A stretch of DNA of 64,000 nucleotides. Source: Vitis vinifera. Its lineage: Eukaryota; Streptophyta; Magnoliopsida; Vitales; Vitaceae. Position numbers and translations under genes: made by a program. Within the stretch, counting starts at the first letter, position 1, and each line of letters opens with the position of its first letter. Positions 11,701 to 24,600 of this stretch are shown here, piece after piece. The stretch lies in contig NC_081821.1 in the NCBI RefSeq assembly GCF_030704535.1, forward strand, positions 8,571,001 through 8,635,000, written 5' to 3'. Under the pieces are notes generated by a model that worked only from the letters and a program-made list of their open reading frames with translations, had not been told where the DNA came from and ran no database searches.

Positions 11701-14067
11701 TAAGTACGAAGGGAAGGCTAACATAGCAATGTCAAGTGTCTTGAGTTGTTTAAATGCTGCACATGAGCTTAGAAAAAGCCTAAGTTCATGACAATCTAAT
11801 GGTGAATTCTAAGGTTCAAAGATAGGGCTAATTCATAACTACAAAAGCCTGGCATGGCTCTAAATATGCATTGGATTCAAGATTTGATCTGTTTACTGAG
11901 ACAAAGACATAATAATCAGAAAGATTATGAAGTTTCTTTTTTTAGCACTTAACTTTTTTCTTGGATTCCATTGTTCAAAAATGCCCGCAAAGCATGGTGA
12001 GATGATGATGGTGCAAGGCCAAAGCTTGATGAGTAACACAGTTAAATGGTGCTTTATTCTATGGTTTGCTAAAATGCCTCATAAAAATGATTGACCCTAT
12101 TATGTTATTTTGAGCCCTAATAAGTTTTAATATTAGTTTCACTATCTTATAATGAGCATATAAATAATGCATTGGAGATATTTGTAAGTGTAGAGAGATG
12201 ATGAATTTACTTGTTATGGCCTCTTACAATAAAACAATAAAACTCCACCAATTTATCCTGTTATTCTGGCCAATTTAAACATGCTGAGTGTACTATATTT
12301 TACATTGCTGCAATTTGTTTTTTTATTTCTATATTTGCTTTTTTTTTTCATGTAATTTGATACCGTCTGGTTTCCCATACTTAATTGAGTCTAATTTCTT
12401 GGACATTCACCATTCTGCTTGTGTAGAATTTCTCCTGGAATAGATGTGTTGGTCAAGAAGCTGAAGGCTAGGAATACCAACGTTTATCTGATCTCGGGAG
12501 GCTTTCGTCAAATGATTAATGTACACTGCTGAACTATGGAATGAGTGCCCTGGTTTTTTCTTTGTTTGTTTGTTTCTTGAAAGCATGCATCAGATGTTAA
12601 TCTTTTTCTTTAATTGGGAGGGAGTAGCTTTCAATAACTTAGTGTTATTTGGAGAAGATGCATCATGCAAAACTGAAGCTTATAATGCTATTATCTAATG
12701 AAGGGTCAAAAAACATCCAGTCAAAGGTGTCATCTGAAGATATTGTGCTTAAGCCATATTCTTAAATTGTTGTTTAGGAAGAGGTTTAAAACTGAAAATA
12801 GTGCCCCTGGGAAGGAGGTTGAAATTGTGTGCTGATGGGATACTGCTTCACTTTATATCATGTCAATCGTAGTCAAGCTTGTTAAGTTGAATTTCTGCTA
12901 GCAATCCTAAAATTTGACTTGACTGTTGATTTTTTTCGTGACACACGTACATGAAGTTCAATTCTACAGCTTGATGATCTAGTGGTTCTGTTATATAATG
13001 CTTAGATTCTAGATGCCTCAACTCTTCAAATGCCAGAAGATAAGCAATTTCCTTTCTTTGTATTGCATATTATTATCATGGGACCCAGAAGATGTTCTGT
13101 ATCTATTGGAGCCCATGAATGGCATAAGTGTCCTGTGTGTGTGCGTGTGCATGTGTGTGCATGTCAATTTTATCTTGGAAATATTAATGAGAGCAACTTC
13201 CTTTGAAGCCTGTTGCATCAATCCTGGAGATTCCACCTGAAAACATCTTTGCAAATCAACTGCTGTTTGGAAGCTCTGGGGAGTTTTTGGGGTTTGACGC
13301 TAATGAACCTACTTCAAGGAGTGGAGGGAAAGCCACAGCAGTTATGCAGATAAGGAAGGTCAGTCTTTTAGTTCTTGGTTTCATGAATGATGAGAATTTT
13401 CTTACAAAGCTGAGTACGATGATTTTCCAGGTTCATGGATACAAGAGATTAGTCATGATTGGAGATGGTGCAACTGATCTTGAGGTAAGCAACCAAAGCT
13501 GATCTGTGAGCTTAGTTGTTTGGCACATGTGGTGGTTTGATTTGAAGATATTTTCTTGGGGGTGCTACCCCACCTTTGTTTCTTTCTCGATTTTGTGGTT
13601 ATTGTCCTTTCCTCTGGAACTGCTTCAGGTTTCTTCTTTATGAAGAGATCTTCTTTTCATTATATTTCTTTATGATGTCGCGTTTTCTCTGGAAAAAAGA
13701 AAGGGAAAATTCAATGAAACTTTCTGTTGTGCTCATATTAGGACTTGGTAACCCTGTAGACAAACCCTGCAAATCACGACTATTTGATGTATAAATGTTG
13801 GTCAAATTCATCTAAATGTCTAGTATCATATACTGAAGACGAGGCAATCTTGTTGTAAGTAAGCCCCTGTATTGGAACATTAAGTTCCTATTTGATCTGA
13901 TTCTTTTCATCTTTTTGTTCTATTCCTTCGATTCTATGCAGGCTCGTAAACCAGGAGGTGCTGACTTATTCATTTGCTATGCGGGAGTTCAACTTCGCGA
14001 GGCCGTTGCATCAAAATCTGATTGGCTAGTTTTCAATTTTAAAGACCTGATAAATACCTTGGAATAA
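5701..14067 (+). CDS. PSP: Phosphoserine phosphatase, chloroplastic
   Basis: Last step of the phosphorylated serine pathway in plastids: O-phosphoserine is hydrolysed to serine. Seven exons join in phase: 5701-5920, 6229-6361, 6454-6561, 12427-12520, 13209-13358, 13431-13484 and 13942-14067. The product is 294 residues, close to the Arabidopsis enzyme (295). The first ~70 residues are basic and Ser-rich with few acids, as in a plastid transit peptide. HAD-family motifs are intact: motif I DVDST with the phosphorylated Asp88 and general acid Asp90, motif II Ser177 in LISGGFRQM, and motif III GDGATD (Asp247, Asp251). The start is the first ATG after a likely leader intron. Intron 3 is 5.9 kb and is filled by LINEs, a nested DNA element and an LTR-like segment, yet both splice sites are preserved. 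No defects seen. Confidence 0.95.
8171..9064. mobile_element. Non-autonomous DNA element nested in the LINE
   Basis: An 894-bp AT-rich insert interrupts the LINE. Its ends are inverted (CATGGATGAAAAT at the left, ATTTTCATCCTTG at the right) and it is flanked by the 8-bp direct repeat GTTAGGTG at 8163-8170 and 9065-9072. The LINE peptide continues on either side. An 8-bp duplication suggests hAT; a Mutator-like origin is possible. There is no transposase ORF. Confidence 0.75.
8346..8416 (-). repeat. tRNA-like module inside the nested element
   Basis: The minus strand shows an A-box-like TTGCCCCAGTGG and, about 40 bases on, a B-box-like GTGTTCGAGTCCCC. This is the spacing of an RNA polymerase III internal promoter. 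It does not fold into an obvious complete tRNA, so it is more likely a SINE head or a captured tRNA fragment. Confidence 0.4.
9913..10428 (+). mobile_element. Second L1-type LINE 3' fragment
   Basis: Directly after the first LINE's tail, a peptide CCMCKWEKGSTSHLFIHCRV gives the zinc-finger-like C-x2-C...H-x4-C pattern found in plant LINE C-termini. GIWLLLFSTFGASWML follows. The segment ends in an A-rich tail near 10428. 5'-truncated and inactive. Confidence 0.65.
10945..11830 (+). mobile_element. LTR-like segment with TATA boxes (tentative)
   Basis: The segment carries two TATA-type motifs, TATAAATAC at 11452-11460 and TATAAATA at 11547-11554. Each is followed by the kind of leader seen in retrotransposon U3/R regions. 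No TG..CA ends or target-site duplication could be defined and no coding remnant is present. It could be a solo Copia-type LTR in the phosphoserine phosphatase intron. Confidence 0.3.
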
Positions 14068-17000
14068 CTCGAAACACTCGACCTTTTTCAAGGTATTTCA
14101 TTTGGCTTTGTTTTGTTTCATTATTATTCTGTGGTGCTGCCTGGGGGCACCTGCATCTTATAGTTGCATTCTTCCCAGAGGTATCAATTTTCCTTTACCA
14201 TAACTGAATGTAAAGAAGAAGGAAGAACTAATGTCATTGAAAGAAAATGGTTCTTAGGTGTTGTTCCTGTGATGTAAAGATGATCATATATTAATATCTT
14301 TTGTTCCTGAAAATGAAGTTCTCCTTCTAATATTGTTTTTTCTGTAAATTTCTTAGGTGATGTTTGTTTGTTTGGTTTTTTTTTTTTTTTAAACTTAAAT
14401 TTAAATAGAATTTAATTTAATTTAACTTAAATATAATTTCATAGTTTTAAGTATTAAATTGCTTATTTTTTTATTATTTTATTTTTGTTAAGTATTAAAT
14501 ATTAATATGGTAAGCGACATGTTTGATTGTATTTTGATTATTTAAAAAAATTATTTTTAGTTTTCAATAAAAATTTCTATTCAAATAATTCGAAGTTTGA
14601 AAACAAATTGCATTCGTTGTTAACTTAAAAAACAATAATCACCTTACTTTCAATACTCATTTACCATTTTCTCTCTTAGTTCAATTTGCAAGAAGAGAAA
14701 GGTAAATTGGTCTTTTTGATACTCTATTTTTATTTATTTATTTATAGTTTGAATAGACTTGAAAGATATTTATGGGTTTGTTTGGGAATTGTTTTTAAAA
14801 CAATTTTTTGTTCTTAATAGATAATTTGGTATTTTTAGAAAACATATTTTAGTTGTTTTCTATTGTGTTTTACTTATTTTTTAAGAATTGTTTTAAGAAA
14901 TAATTATACAAACATGAAAAATAATTAAAAATAAAACACTAGATACAAAAATTATTTTTAAAACATATTTAAAAGTATAAAAAATAGATTAAAAACATTT
15001 TAGTTTTCTAAATGAACTTTTATTCTACTAAAATTAGATAACAATTTTCAAAAAGTAGTTTTCAAAATTGTTTTTGAAAACAATTACTAAAAAGGCCATA
15101 AGTATTAAAAAGATAACTTAGCATGCATTATTTTGTTTTTTGAAGTGTAGTTTTATTTTATTTTTTCATTATAAGAGAGGTAAAAAATTAAATTTTTATA
15201 TAAAAATATTATTGTGAATTATATTTAAATTAATTTTTATTCACATCTTAGATAAATTTACATCTTTTCATACTTTAAATAAGAAATTTGTAAAAAGTAG
15301 GTGATACTACATCTATTCCTAAATCCTAAATGGAATGTAACGATATACGAATTCATTTTTCGATACATAATCTATTTGGATAAGTTTGAATGAACTTTTC
15401 TCACAACAAAAATGCACATAATTGTATTCTTACTTGGTTTGATATGAAATAAACTTTTAATCATGAAATCGATTCAATCATCATACTATATATTATAAGT
15501 TCATAATTCTAGCCCTTTATTAAAGATGGTAGGAGGGATTATGACTTAAGAAATACATCCTAAAAGCTAAAAGAGATATCCAAGAACAATTGCAATAATT
15601 GGATTCATTAATGTTTTTGGTATGATAGATGTTATCACACATACCATCATACTCAACATGATGGAAATGTTTGAACTTTTAGAGCTCTTATAGCATTTCG
15701 CATATGAGGGGTTATTTCTTGATTTTTAATTGGGTTTTGTTGGGTCATTAATAACTTGATAATAGCTTATAGAAACAATCCTCATAACTCCTTAGAAGTC
15801 TTATTAAAATCAATTTCTATAAATACGAGCTTTTTTGTTCTTCACATCAGAATACTAAAAATGCGTTTAGACGTGATTTTAAAAAGCGTATTTAATATTT
15901 TCAATACTTAAATGATAACATTTTTAAAGTAATAGAAATATTAAAAATATTTTTTAAAATTACTATCAAACGAGCTCTAAATGAAGTTTTTAAGAAAAAC
16001 TTGGTGGTGTGTTTTGGTGCATAATCCAAACAAACAATAGAATGAAAGCAAAAGTAAAAGAGATGAGGATTTGGGGAAAATTTTGTTTTTGGCACATGAT
16101 GCACAGGATCAAGGTAATTAGCCTCTTACTATTGTCCCACTTGCCCATATCAATATGAATTCCCATTGCCAAGTTAGCATTGCTTGATGGGTCCCCTCAT
16201 TTTGTTCACTTTGCTTGAATCCAACAACCACATGCACAAAGGATATATAATAATGATAATGCACAAAATCAAAACCCAAAATATTGCACAAAAGAAAAAG
16301 GGAGAATCCCTTAATATAATAATATAAATGTCATTTTCAATGAGTTACATGGAAAGCAACTTTATATGAATATCCAACAACTTCACATATTCACCAAGAA
16401 AAATGAGTCTCCATTTTCTTGTCATTTTTCTTGCATCATGATGAACTCACTTGCTTCAAGCAAAAGCTTACCCTTTTCTTGAACTTAAACCCTAATTCTA
16501 CACACAATGAGAAGAATTTCAAGATTGTACCAACCCTAGAAAAACAGGTTGAAGTTTTTGTGATTGAACGCCATGTGCACAAAGGATTAAGGTAAGAAGA
16601 TTGGTTGTTGAATTACTTATACCCCTTTCACACTTGCACATAAAAGTAATTGAAGGAAGAGAAAAAGTGTAGGCTTCAAATTCTTGGCCACCAAACATTG
16701 TTTGCTCTTGTTGTCAATGGCGATTATGTCTAGGGTTTTACAGAGAGAAAACAAAAAGGTCTTTTCAACCCCATGTGCCTCCTACACAAGAGATAAAACA
16801 TCATCATTAAAGAGCCCTAAGAAAGTTGAATTGAGACCTTCCTCTATAAATTAGTACAACTGTTCACATTAATATTGATTAAAAACTAAATTTTTGTGTA
16901 CTTATTTGAATTTTTCCTTCTCAATAACATTATATTCTAAAAAATGTTTTATACTTAAATCACACAATTTTTCCACCTCTCACCACCCAAAAGAAAATTG

Positions 17001-17620
17001 TTCAGCAATTAATATCACAACTCATTTTGTTAAAAGAGGTTTAAAACATTTTAATGAAAATAAATTAATATTTGTTCCACTCATTTTATCTATGGGCCTA
17101 TATAGCAGTAACTAAAATCGATCATATTGGTTCCATTTTGTTCCATTTTAAAAAATAAAAAAGTCGATTTTCTTGTCTCCTTATAGATAAAGATTAAATC
17201 AAACCGATATTCTAAAACTTATATATAATTATTTGATATTTGATAAAATAATTTTATATTAAATTTAATTAAAATAATTTATTGTTTTTATATTTTGGTC
17301 AAATTAATTTTAAATACATTTAATATATTTTTAACATTAAATTAAAGTTGGTTTCGATTAATTTTAAAATCAGGTTAGACTTAAGGTCTAATATAAACTC
17401 AAATTAATGAGATTTGAGTTTAAAACAAACAAAAATCTATATGTTTAACACTATAAAAATGTTCTTAAGTTAAGTGTAAACCAATCAAATCTAATCAATA
17501 TCACAAAGTTTGGTTTAGTTCTAATTTTTACTTTCAAATTTAATTAGTTCGGTTTTTATTACATATAAAATCAATTATATTGGTTTTATTCAAAAAATTG
17601 ATTAAAAATAAATAAGAATA
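14068..17620. other. AT-rich intergenic region
   Basis: 3' UTR of phosphoserine phosphatase to about 14330, followed by AT-rich DNA with poly-T and several MITE-like inverted stretches. Short reading frames here have no recognisable protein character. No gene seen. Confidence 0.5.
14773..15102. mobile_element. MITE-like inverted-repeat element (tentative)
   Basis: The left end GGGTTTGTTTGGGAATTG and the right end (inverted: GGCCTTTTTAGTAATTG) each run into copies of AATTGTTTTNAAAACAATT facing each other. The borders are approximate and no clean target-site duplication was found. Confidence 0.4.
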
Positions 17621-17693
17621 AATAAATAAATACGTGTATATATATATAATTCTAAAAATGGATTATTTAATGAATTTAGTTTATTTCTTCTTT

Positions 17694-18653
17694 TGTAAGA
17701 GCCGCCTCGTTCGAGTTGTACGATATTTGAAGGTCTATGTAAAAAGTAAAAACAGAGCAAATGGGTGTGGTTCTTACAAGGGTTCCAACCAGCTCTGCGA
17801 CATCTTTTGGGAAAATTTCTCCAAGAGGTACTTCATTGATCCTGAAAAAAAAAAAATTTTTTCTCCTCCTTTTTGTTCTTCAACCGGGACTACGGTGGTG
17901 AGCCTTGGTGAAACGGGGCTTTTCTCATTCATGGGTTTTGTAGTGCAGTGGTTGCTTTTAATTGGGTAGGGCTTGATTTTTCGTGCGCGGTCGACGAATG
18001 GGGCTAGTGGTTCTCATACGAGGGAGTTTTGGGTGAAAAGGGTAGTTCTCGTTTATGGGTTCTGCAAGCAGAGATTGATCCGTTCGCTAATGGAGTTGCT
18101 GGTTCATGTACGACAGAGTTTTTAGTGAAATAGGTTCTTTACGTTGGTGGGTTTTTGAATACTGACGCGCCTCGCAATGGGATGCCGTTCAGATTTCTGA
18201 CGTCTGTTCGCAAATGTATGTGTTAAAATGTCGCTGCTTCTGGTATTGAGTTCGCTTGTTGAAGTTTACAGATTAAGGAAGGTCTCTGGGAGAATTGATC
18301 CTTAAGTTTCTTTCAATTGATGGTTCTAGTGTTGGATTCTTTTAGATTTTTATTTGTTGCTCTATCGGAGTGGTGTTGGTTCATTGTTTTTTCTGAGTCT
18401 GAGGGTTTTCCATTTTCCTGAAATTGGCTGTTGCTTAGAGAATTGGTGAGGCTTTGGTTATCAGGTTTGGACATTATTTCTCATTTTCGGATTCCTTGAG
18501 TCTTAGTGGGTTTTCAGTTCTTGGATTCAAGCATTGTTTTTGTTTTCAATTTAATGAAAATTATCATTTTGGGTACTTCGGTGGTGGGAAATGAAACAAA
18601 AGGGAAACTTTTAGTTTTGGGATTTGGATGCTGTTTTTCTTGTGGTGGGGAGC
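17694..18653 (+). promoter_or_regulatory. Probable promoter and long leader of the POLAR-like gene
   Basis: This segment is less AT-rich than the DNA before it and runs into the coding exon without an obvious intron. It contains several short upstream ATG frames. TATA-like repeats lie at about 17635-17650. The transcription start cannot be fixed from the sequence. Confidence 0.35.
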
Positions 18654-21600
18654 ATGAAAATGGATATATGGATTGTTGTAGCAGCTGCCTCTGCAGTATA
18701 TTTATCTAAGCAGTGGCAAAAAATTTTAAGGCACAGGGAAAATTCTTCAGAGTCATTTTGTGGGACTTCTGATTTTGAGAAACCCAATCCAGCATCCACG
18801 TGGTGGCTTCCTGACAAGAAGAGCTGTCCCTTGCGCAGTTTGGCTTGGAGAAAAAAACTAGATGAAGACATTTCTATAGAAAAAGAAAATATCTCCAAAG
18901 GGGAAGTTTCAGAAATGACCCAGTTAGATGGTACTCCAGCAGCAGAAGTGGCCTCTGCTTGTGGGGCTGATGGTGAAAACCTTGTAAGTTTGGGGAATCA
19001 CAAGGATTGCAATGTACTTTTTATTTCAAGTTTGGCTAATGGATTTTCGAGAAATGACAACCTTCAAGAGAATGAGGATGGAATTAGGATGACTGGTGAT
19101 ATTGATAGTTCTGGTGATTCTGTACATGAACCTTCAACTGTGAATGTGGGTCCTTTTCTTGGTTTATTGAGGAAAGGAAGAGCTCTTAGAACTAAGCGGT
19201 TGCATGCACGTTTTGCTAGGCCTATAAGTTCTCTGGAAAGTTGCCTTATGGCTCAGTTATATAATGAGCATGCTGAAATGGAAGAATATGTGCTTAGTTC
19301 CTTGCAATCACCACCCGCACCAACTGTGAGGCCATTATTTACATCCGACGGAAGCAGAATTATAAACAAGGCAAGTGGTGATTCTCCCAGCATGTGGATT
19401 GGAACTGGGGATGACAATCTACACAAGGAGGCCTATTTAGAAGGTAAGGAGACTGCCATTGGTGTTCCTTCACTTCCAAAGTTAAGGTCTATGGAGCAGC
19501 CAAGGAAAATGAAACTTAAGACAGGAAGGGGGCAGAGGCAAAGATTTGGCAGTTCCAGTAAAATGATCAACAGAAAACATTTCCATTCACAAGGAGGTAC
19601 TATTCTTATTTTCTTCTCCATCTATGCATAATTTTATTTTTATGGAAAAGAAATTATGGATGAATCTCAACTATGGATTACACCTAAGAGGATGATTCTC
19701 CCTTCTTAGTATTTTTCACTATTTAAATTTTCTCTTTCAATTCTTTTCAACAAAAAAACCAAAACACATGCAAGAAATGCAACAACACTCTCCCAACAAG
19801 TATATCAATGCAATTCACATGCAAGTGTAACAACACTCCCCAATAAGAATTTTCATCAACTTGTAACTGCTTTAAACACAAATCCAAATACCCTTTATTT
19901 CAAACAAAAATTAAGCTAAAAATTATTATGCTATTTCAAGGATCACATAATCAAATTTTAGTTCAGATTCTCTGCTAATCTACTTATTAAAACAATGTAA
20001 TTTTCTTAATCAAGATAAACACAAAGAAAATTAACTAATGAAGAGATAGAGAGAATAAGACAATGACACCAAGATTTGACATGGAAAATCTCCAAAGAGA
20101 TAAAAAAACTACAAGCCTACAAGCTATTATGAGCATCTACTACAAAGAAAAACCAACTGACTACAAGGTTTTACCCAACTTAAGTGTACTTATCCTTCCC
20201 AAACTACTTGACTAGCACCTTCCAACTTCAACTTCACACATTTTTTCTTTCAGAGCACACTTGGAGTCAACACTAAGCATGATCTCAGCCTCTTCTTGAA
20301 TTCGCATAAGAAGAAAATGAGTTTTCACTCAAACCCAAATCAGCAAGAACACAAGAGATGAATGGAAGAAATGAATCAGCCCATTTTTCAGAAAATCTAA
20401 TTAAAAAACGATTGAAAATCAAGGTGAGGAGGATTTTCTCAGGAACCAAACACTCCTAATTTGGATTGAAGTGAGAAAGCTCAAAGGGAGTGGGAAAACA
20501 ACTGTTGGTGTTACTAGCCCTAAAATAGAAACTTTTTGGTTAAATATGAAAGAGAACCCTTGGTCTAATGGCCCAAAAAAGATCCAATAGTAGATGGATC
20601 GATCTTACATAAATGTGGATCGATCTTGAAATAGGGAACAAAAATACTTAACCAAAAAAAATTGTTGCCTAAAACTCCCAAAGCTTCTTTAAAAGATTTT
20701 CATTCATTTCAAAAACCTGGTTGATTCCATTTCATCCATCTACAACCTCAGTCACATGCCTTAGCCTCTAAGCACTTTCAACATCTTGAAGTTCTTCATT
20801 AGGCAAGTAGTCCAAAGGACAATTTGGAAGACCCCAGTTAGGAGTGCACTTAGGAGCTTTTGACCCAGAATTGCCAACCTAACTAAAGCACTCATAAAAA
20901 GAAATGTATTTTATCATTCTTTACTAATAATTCAGAACATCCTAATGATTCAATTAGCAAGTAGTTTCACCACTTTCATTTGTTTCCATTTCCCCACATC
21001 TTTTACTTGACAAACTTTCTATGGTTGTGGGAGCAATGAAGAAGAAAACAGAATGTTTTTTTTATATTATATTTTGCCAAGCCCTTGACTCATGTTATTG
21101 CTAGTTAAGGTGTCAGGGTTGCAACATCATGACTGAGAATGTTGGCATTGGGTTAGAGCACTTTAGGACCCTTGGACTTTGTCGTGAATCAAGTATTAAC
21201 TGTTAGGATGCCCAAAAGCATGGGTAAGGGCCTAGAGATGGCTTGTTCTCTTACATGTCAAGCCTTTTAACCACATATAAGTATTTAAATACAATGTTTT
21301 AAAAGGCTATAGGTGGTCATGGGTAAGGGCCTAGAGATGGCTTGTTCTCTTACATGTCAAGCCTTTTAACCACATATAAGTATTTAAATACAATGTTTTA
21401 AAAGGCTATAGGTGGTCTAGAGTTGTTTTAATAATAATAATCATGAAAATCAGAAAAACACTAATAAAATCATATGAAAAATCAAATAATGAGAAAACCA
21501 TACAATGTATAGTAATCAAATTAATTGTGTGCCATTTTCAATAGCTTCTAATTTAGTATTTTTTTGTTTTCTTGTCTCTTCTAAAATCCAACTCTCTCAT

Positions 21601-24600
21601 GTATTTATCAAATAATCTTCAAAACTACCATCACTATCACTAGTAGGATCCTCTAATGAATCATAATTATATCTAATTGCTCTATTATCCTCTCCATCGA
21701 TGTTAACGTCAACCCATTTTTCTTTGTTATCCTTTTTTTTTTTTTTTTTTTGATAGGTTTCTTCTTTATTCATTAATTACAGTGACTTTTTTTCCTTTAT
21801 CCATCAATAATAAGATAATGATTATATATAACCTCAGTCACTACAATGACCAACAGTTCTTTTATTTCTTTTTCCCCATCTCTTCCTTTCATTCCCATTT
21901 AAGGGTTAATTGATAGTTAGCTAAGCCCTTAGTTTTTTAAAAGGTTTAACCCTTAATCTTGGATGCAAGATAAAACTTATTAATCTATACCAAAACCCTA
22001 TAAAAACACAAGTCATTACAACCATAAATATTGTGGTCTAAACCTCTTAACAAATCTATACAAAAAGCCTATAAATGCCCTAAACCCATTAAAACCTTTG
22101 AATATTTGAGGCTATAACCTCAAGGTTATAAGCCTCAATCGGGTGAAGCTTAAGCTTTGATTACTCTCTATTGAGGCCATGGCCTCAAGGTTAATTTGCA
22201 TAGCCTCACCCTGAGGTAAGCCTTCATAGCCTTTTAAAGCACTGCTTAAATAATAACCTTGCAAGTTTAAGAGGCATACTAGACATGACGCCATCAGTAT
22301 AGTTAAACCTTGACAGCATGCATTTTGGATCTGGACATCAAGATGTGCATCCAATGCCTTAGATGTCTAATGACAATGGTTTTCTATGGCCTTGCAGATG
22401 AGTCCCTAAACACAGTCAGTAAAGCTGGTGTTTTGTTGACATGGTATAGCTCTTAGCCTGGAGGATTGTGTCATTGAAAGGGCTTTTGGATACCCTAAGC
22501 CTAAGGCACTTGTGATAGGGTGAGACACCATGAATGGGAGGCCTATCATCTAGATAATCCTTTGCATGTAAGGCACCAAGTGTGCCGCACCTTGTTTACC
22601 TTTGCTTGCCAAACCTTTTAGTGTAAGACGATATGCCTCAGATCAGGTCCCTTATTGCCACAAATCACTCTGAATTGCAAACACCATGTTATTTCTTTAT
22701 AAGCAAAAGTTTTATCATGTGATAAATTGAAGTTGTACCTTCTTGATTTGCAAATGTAGAAGGTACAGGCTCTGAAATAGGTTTTTAGTCATCATACTTG
22801 GAGATCTTGTGATAAAACTGAACTCATATATTGCATGAATGGTTTTCCAGGATCACCTGATGGAATGGTTCTTTTCTGTCTTGGGATTTCGATTGGCATG
22901 ATATTTTCTCAAATTTCAAATAAAAGGGAAGTAGATGAAATGAAAGAATTGTTGCAGCGGACTGAGAACTTGGTTCAGGATCTACAGGAGGAACTTGAGA
23001 TGAAGGATTCATTAACCGTGAAGGAGCTAGCTAATGAGGATTACGAATCACAATATACCCATGATCATGCATTTGGTAGTGAGGCTAATGAGGATTATGA
23101 ATCACAGGATGCACATGAGCATGCATGTCACAATGGGCCATCCAATAGGTTTTCCTCTGAACCGTGTGATCAGAAGGCAGAGGAAAATTCAGAATTAATG
23201 AGTAAAATTGAGGCAGAGCTTGAAGCTGAGCTTGAACGGTTGGAACTAAGCATGAATTCATCTTGTTTGGAGAGAAAATTATCCAATCTTGTTGAGGTAA
23301 GCATATCCTCTAACTTAATATTTTTATTGATGCAACTTGATTATCTAGTCACTTCCATGGGTTTACCCAAAAATCCATGAATTAAATTGATGTTGGATCG
23401 CTTTTCAGTTTTGTTACATTGTTTTTATTTCAAAATCGGAGTTCTAAGAGGGTTTATTTGATCAAGAAAGCAAATACTATCATTTCTACTTCCAAAACTT
23501 AAGAATTATCCTTTCCGTTCTTGTAAATTAAAATTCTTCTTTAATTCCAAGATACAGGTGACTGTCTGTCAAAACCCTTTGTTTTAGTACTTACTATTTT
23601 ATTTTGTTCTATTTTTTATAATCCAAAACAGTGATTTAGGATATAAATATTTTTGGGAACTACAGTTCTGTAATTCATTATTTAGGATATTTCAAATGTA
23701 AGAAAGTTGGCGTAGTTGTCACTGGAGAAGGAGTTACATTCCTACAAAGAACTTGAGAAGAAGTTCCATTACAAGAATCTCTATACAAAAGAAATTCTAA
23801 GAAAATAAAAATTCACCCCACGAAGGAAAATTTATCTAAGTTTGCAATGATGATCTGCACCAACCATAGCTTGGTTCCATCTATCTAGTCCAAAGTTTAT
23901 CTCATAAGTTAAGGTTTTTGTCCCACGCAATTCAATAGTTAAGCAAATTTTTTTTTCCCTAAAATCATTCCTAGATAATACTCAGAAGAAAGCATTGAGT
24001 ATTTCTCTCTCTAAATCCCTACAAGCTCTTTGGAAAGCTGTGTTTTCTTTTGGCTTTGGGCAATAAACCCCCATGATGCTTAAGCCCCTAAATTCCTATT
24101 GTTAAATTTAATTACACCAAACTTTTTTTAAAAAAAAAAAACCCCCAGAAACCTCATCGCTAATAAGAACCCTAGAATCTGAAACCATTGATATTCCTCC
24201 ATCTACAAGGAAATGCTGCTTCCCATGAACTAATGCTAATCATCTGAGATCTTATTAGCAACTATCCCATTAACTGTTTATCTGTTGTTGTGTTTGTAAA
24301 TCAAATTTCAGTCAGACATGATAAAAGACTGCTGAATTGCCTGGTTTTTCAGTGATAAATTAGTCCAAAGATTTAGGCCTTGTGGTTCTAGTAACCAAGC
24401 TAGTAGAATTGGCAAGATATGCTATATAATCACCAACTTTTGAGGCCATTATAACTTGAATTTGCAAGTGTCTGTGGATGATCTCTTTGAAACAATCTGT
24501 TCACCAGTTTCAATCAATCTTGAAATCTGTGCAGCTTGATCCAGACATTGTAGCAGATGTTGCTCAGGGTGAGCTAAAAGTTGAGATGGTTGGCAGGCAA

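Noticed and set aside
15841-16860. Possible gene between phosphoserine phosphatase and the POLAR-like gene
   Set aside because: Only short frames of low complexity, no splice-joined similarity to any family I know.
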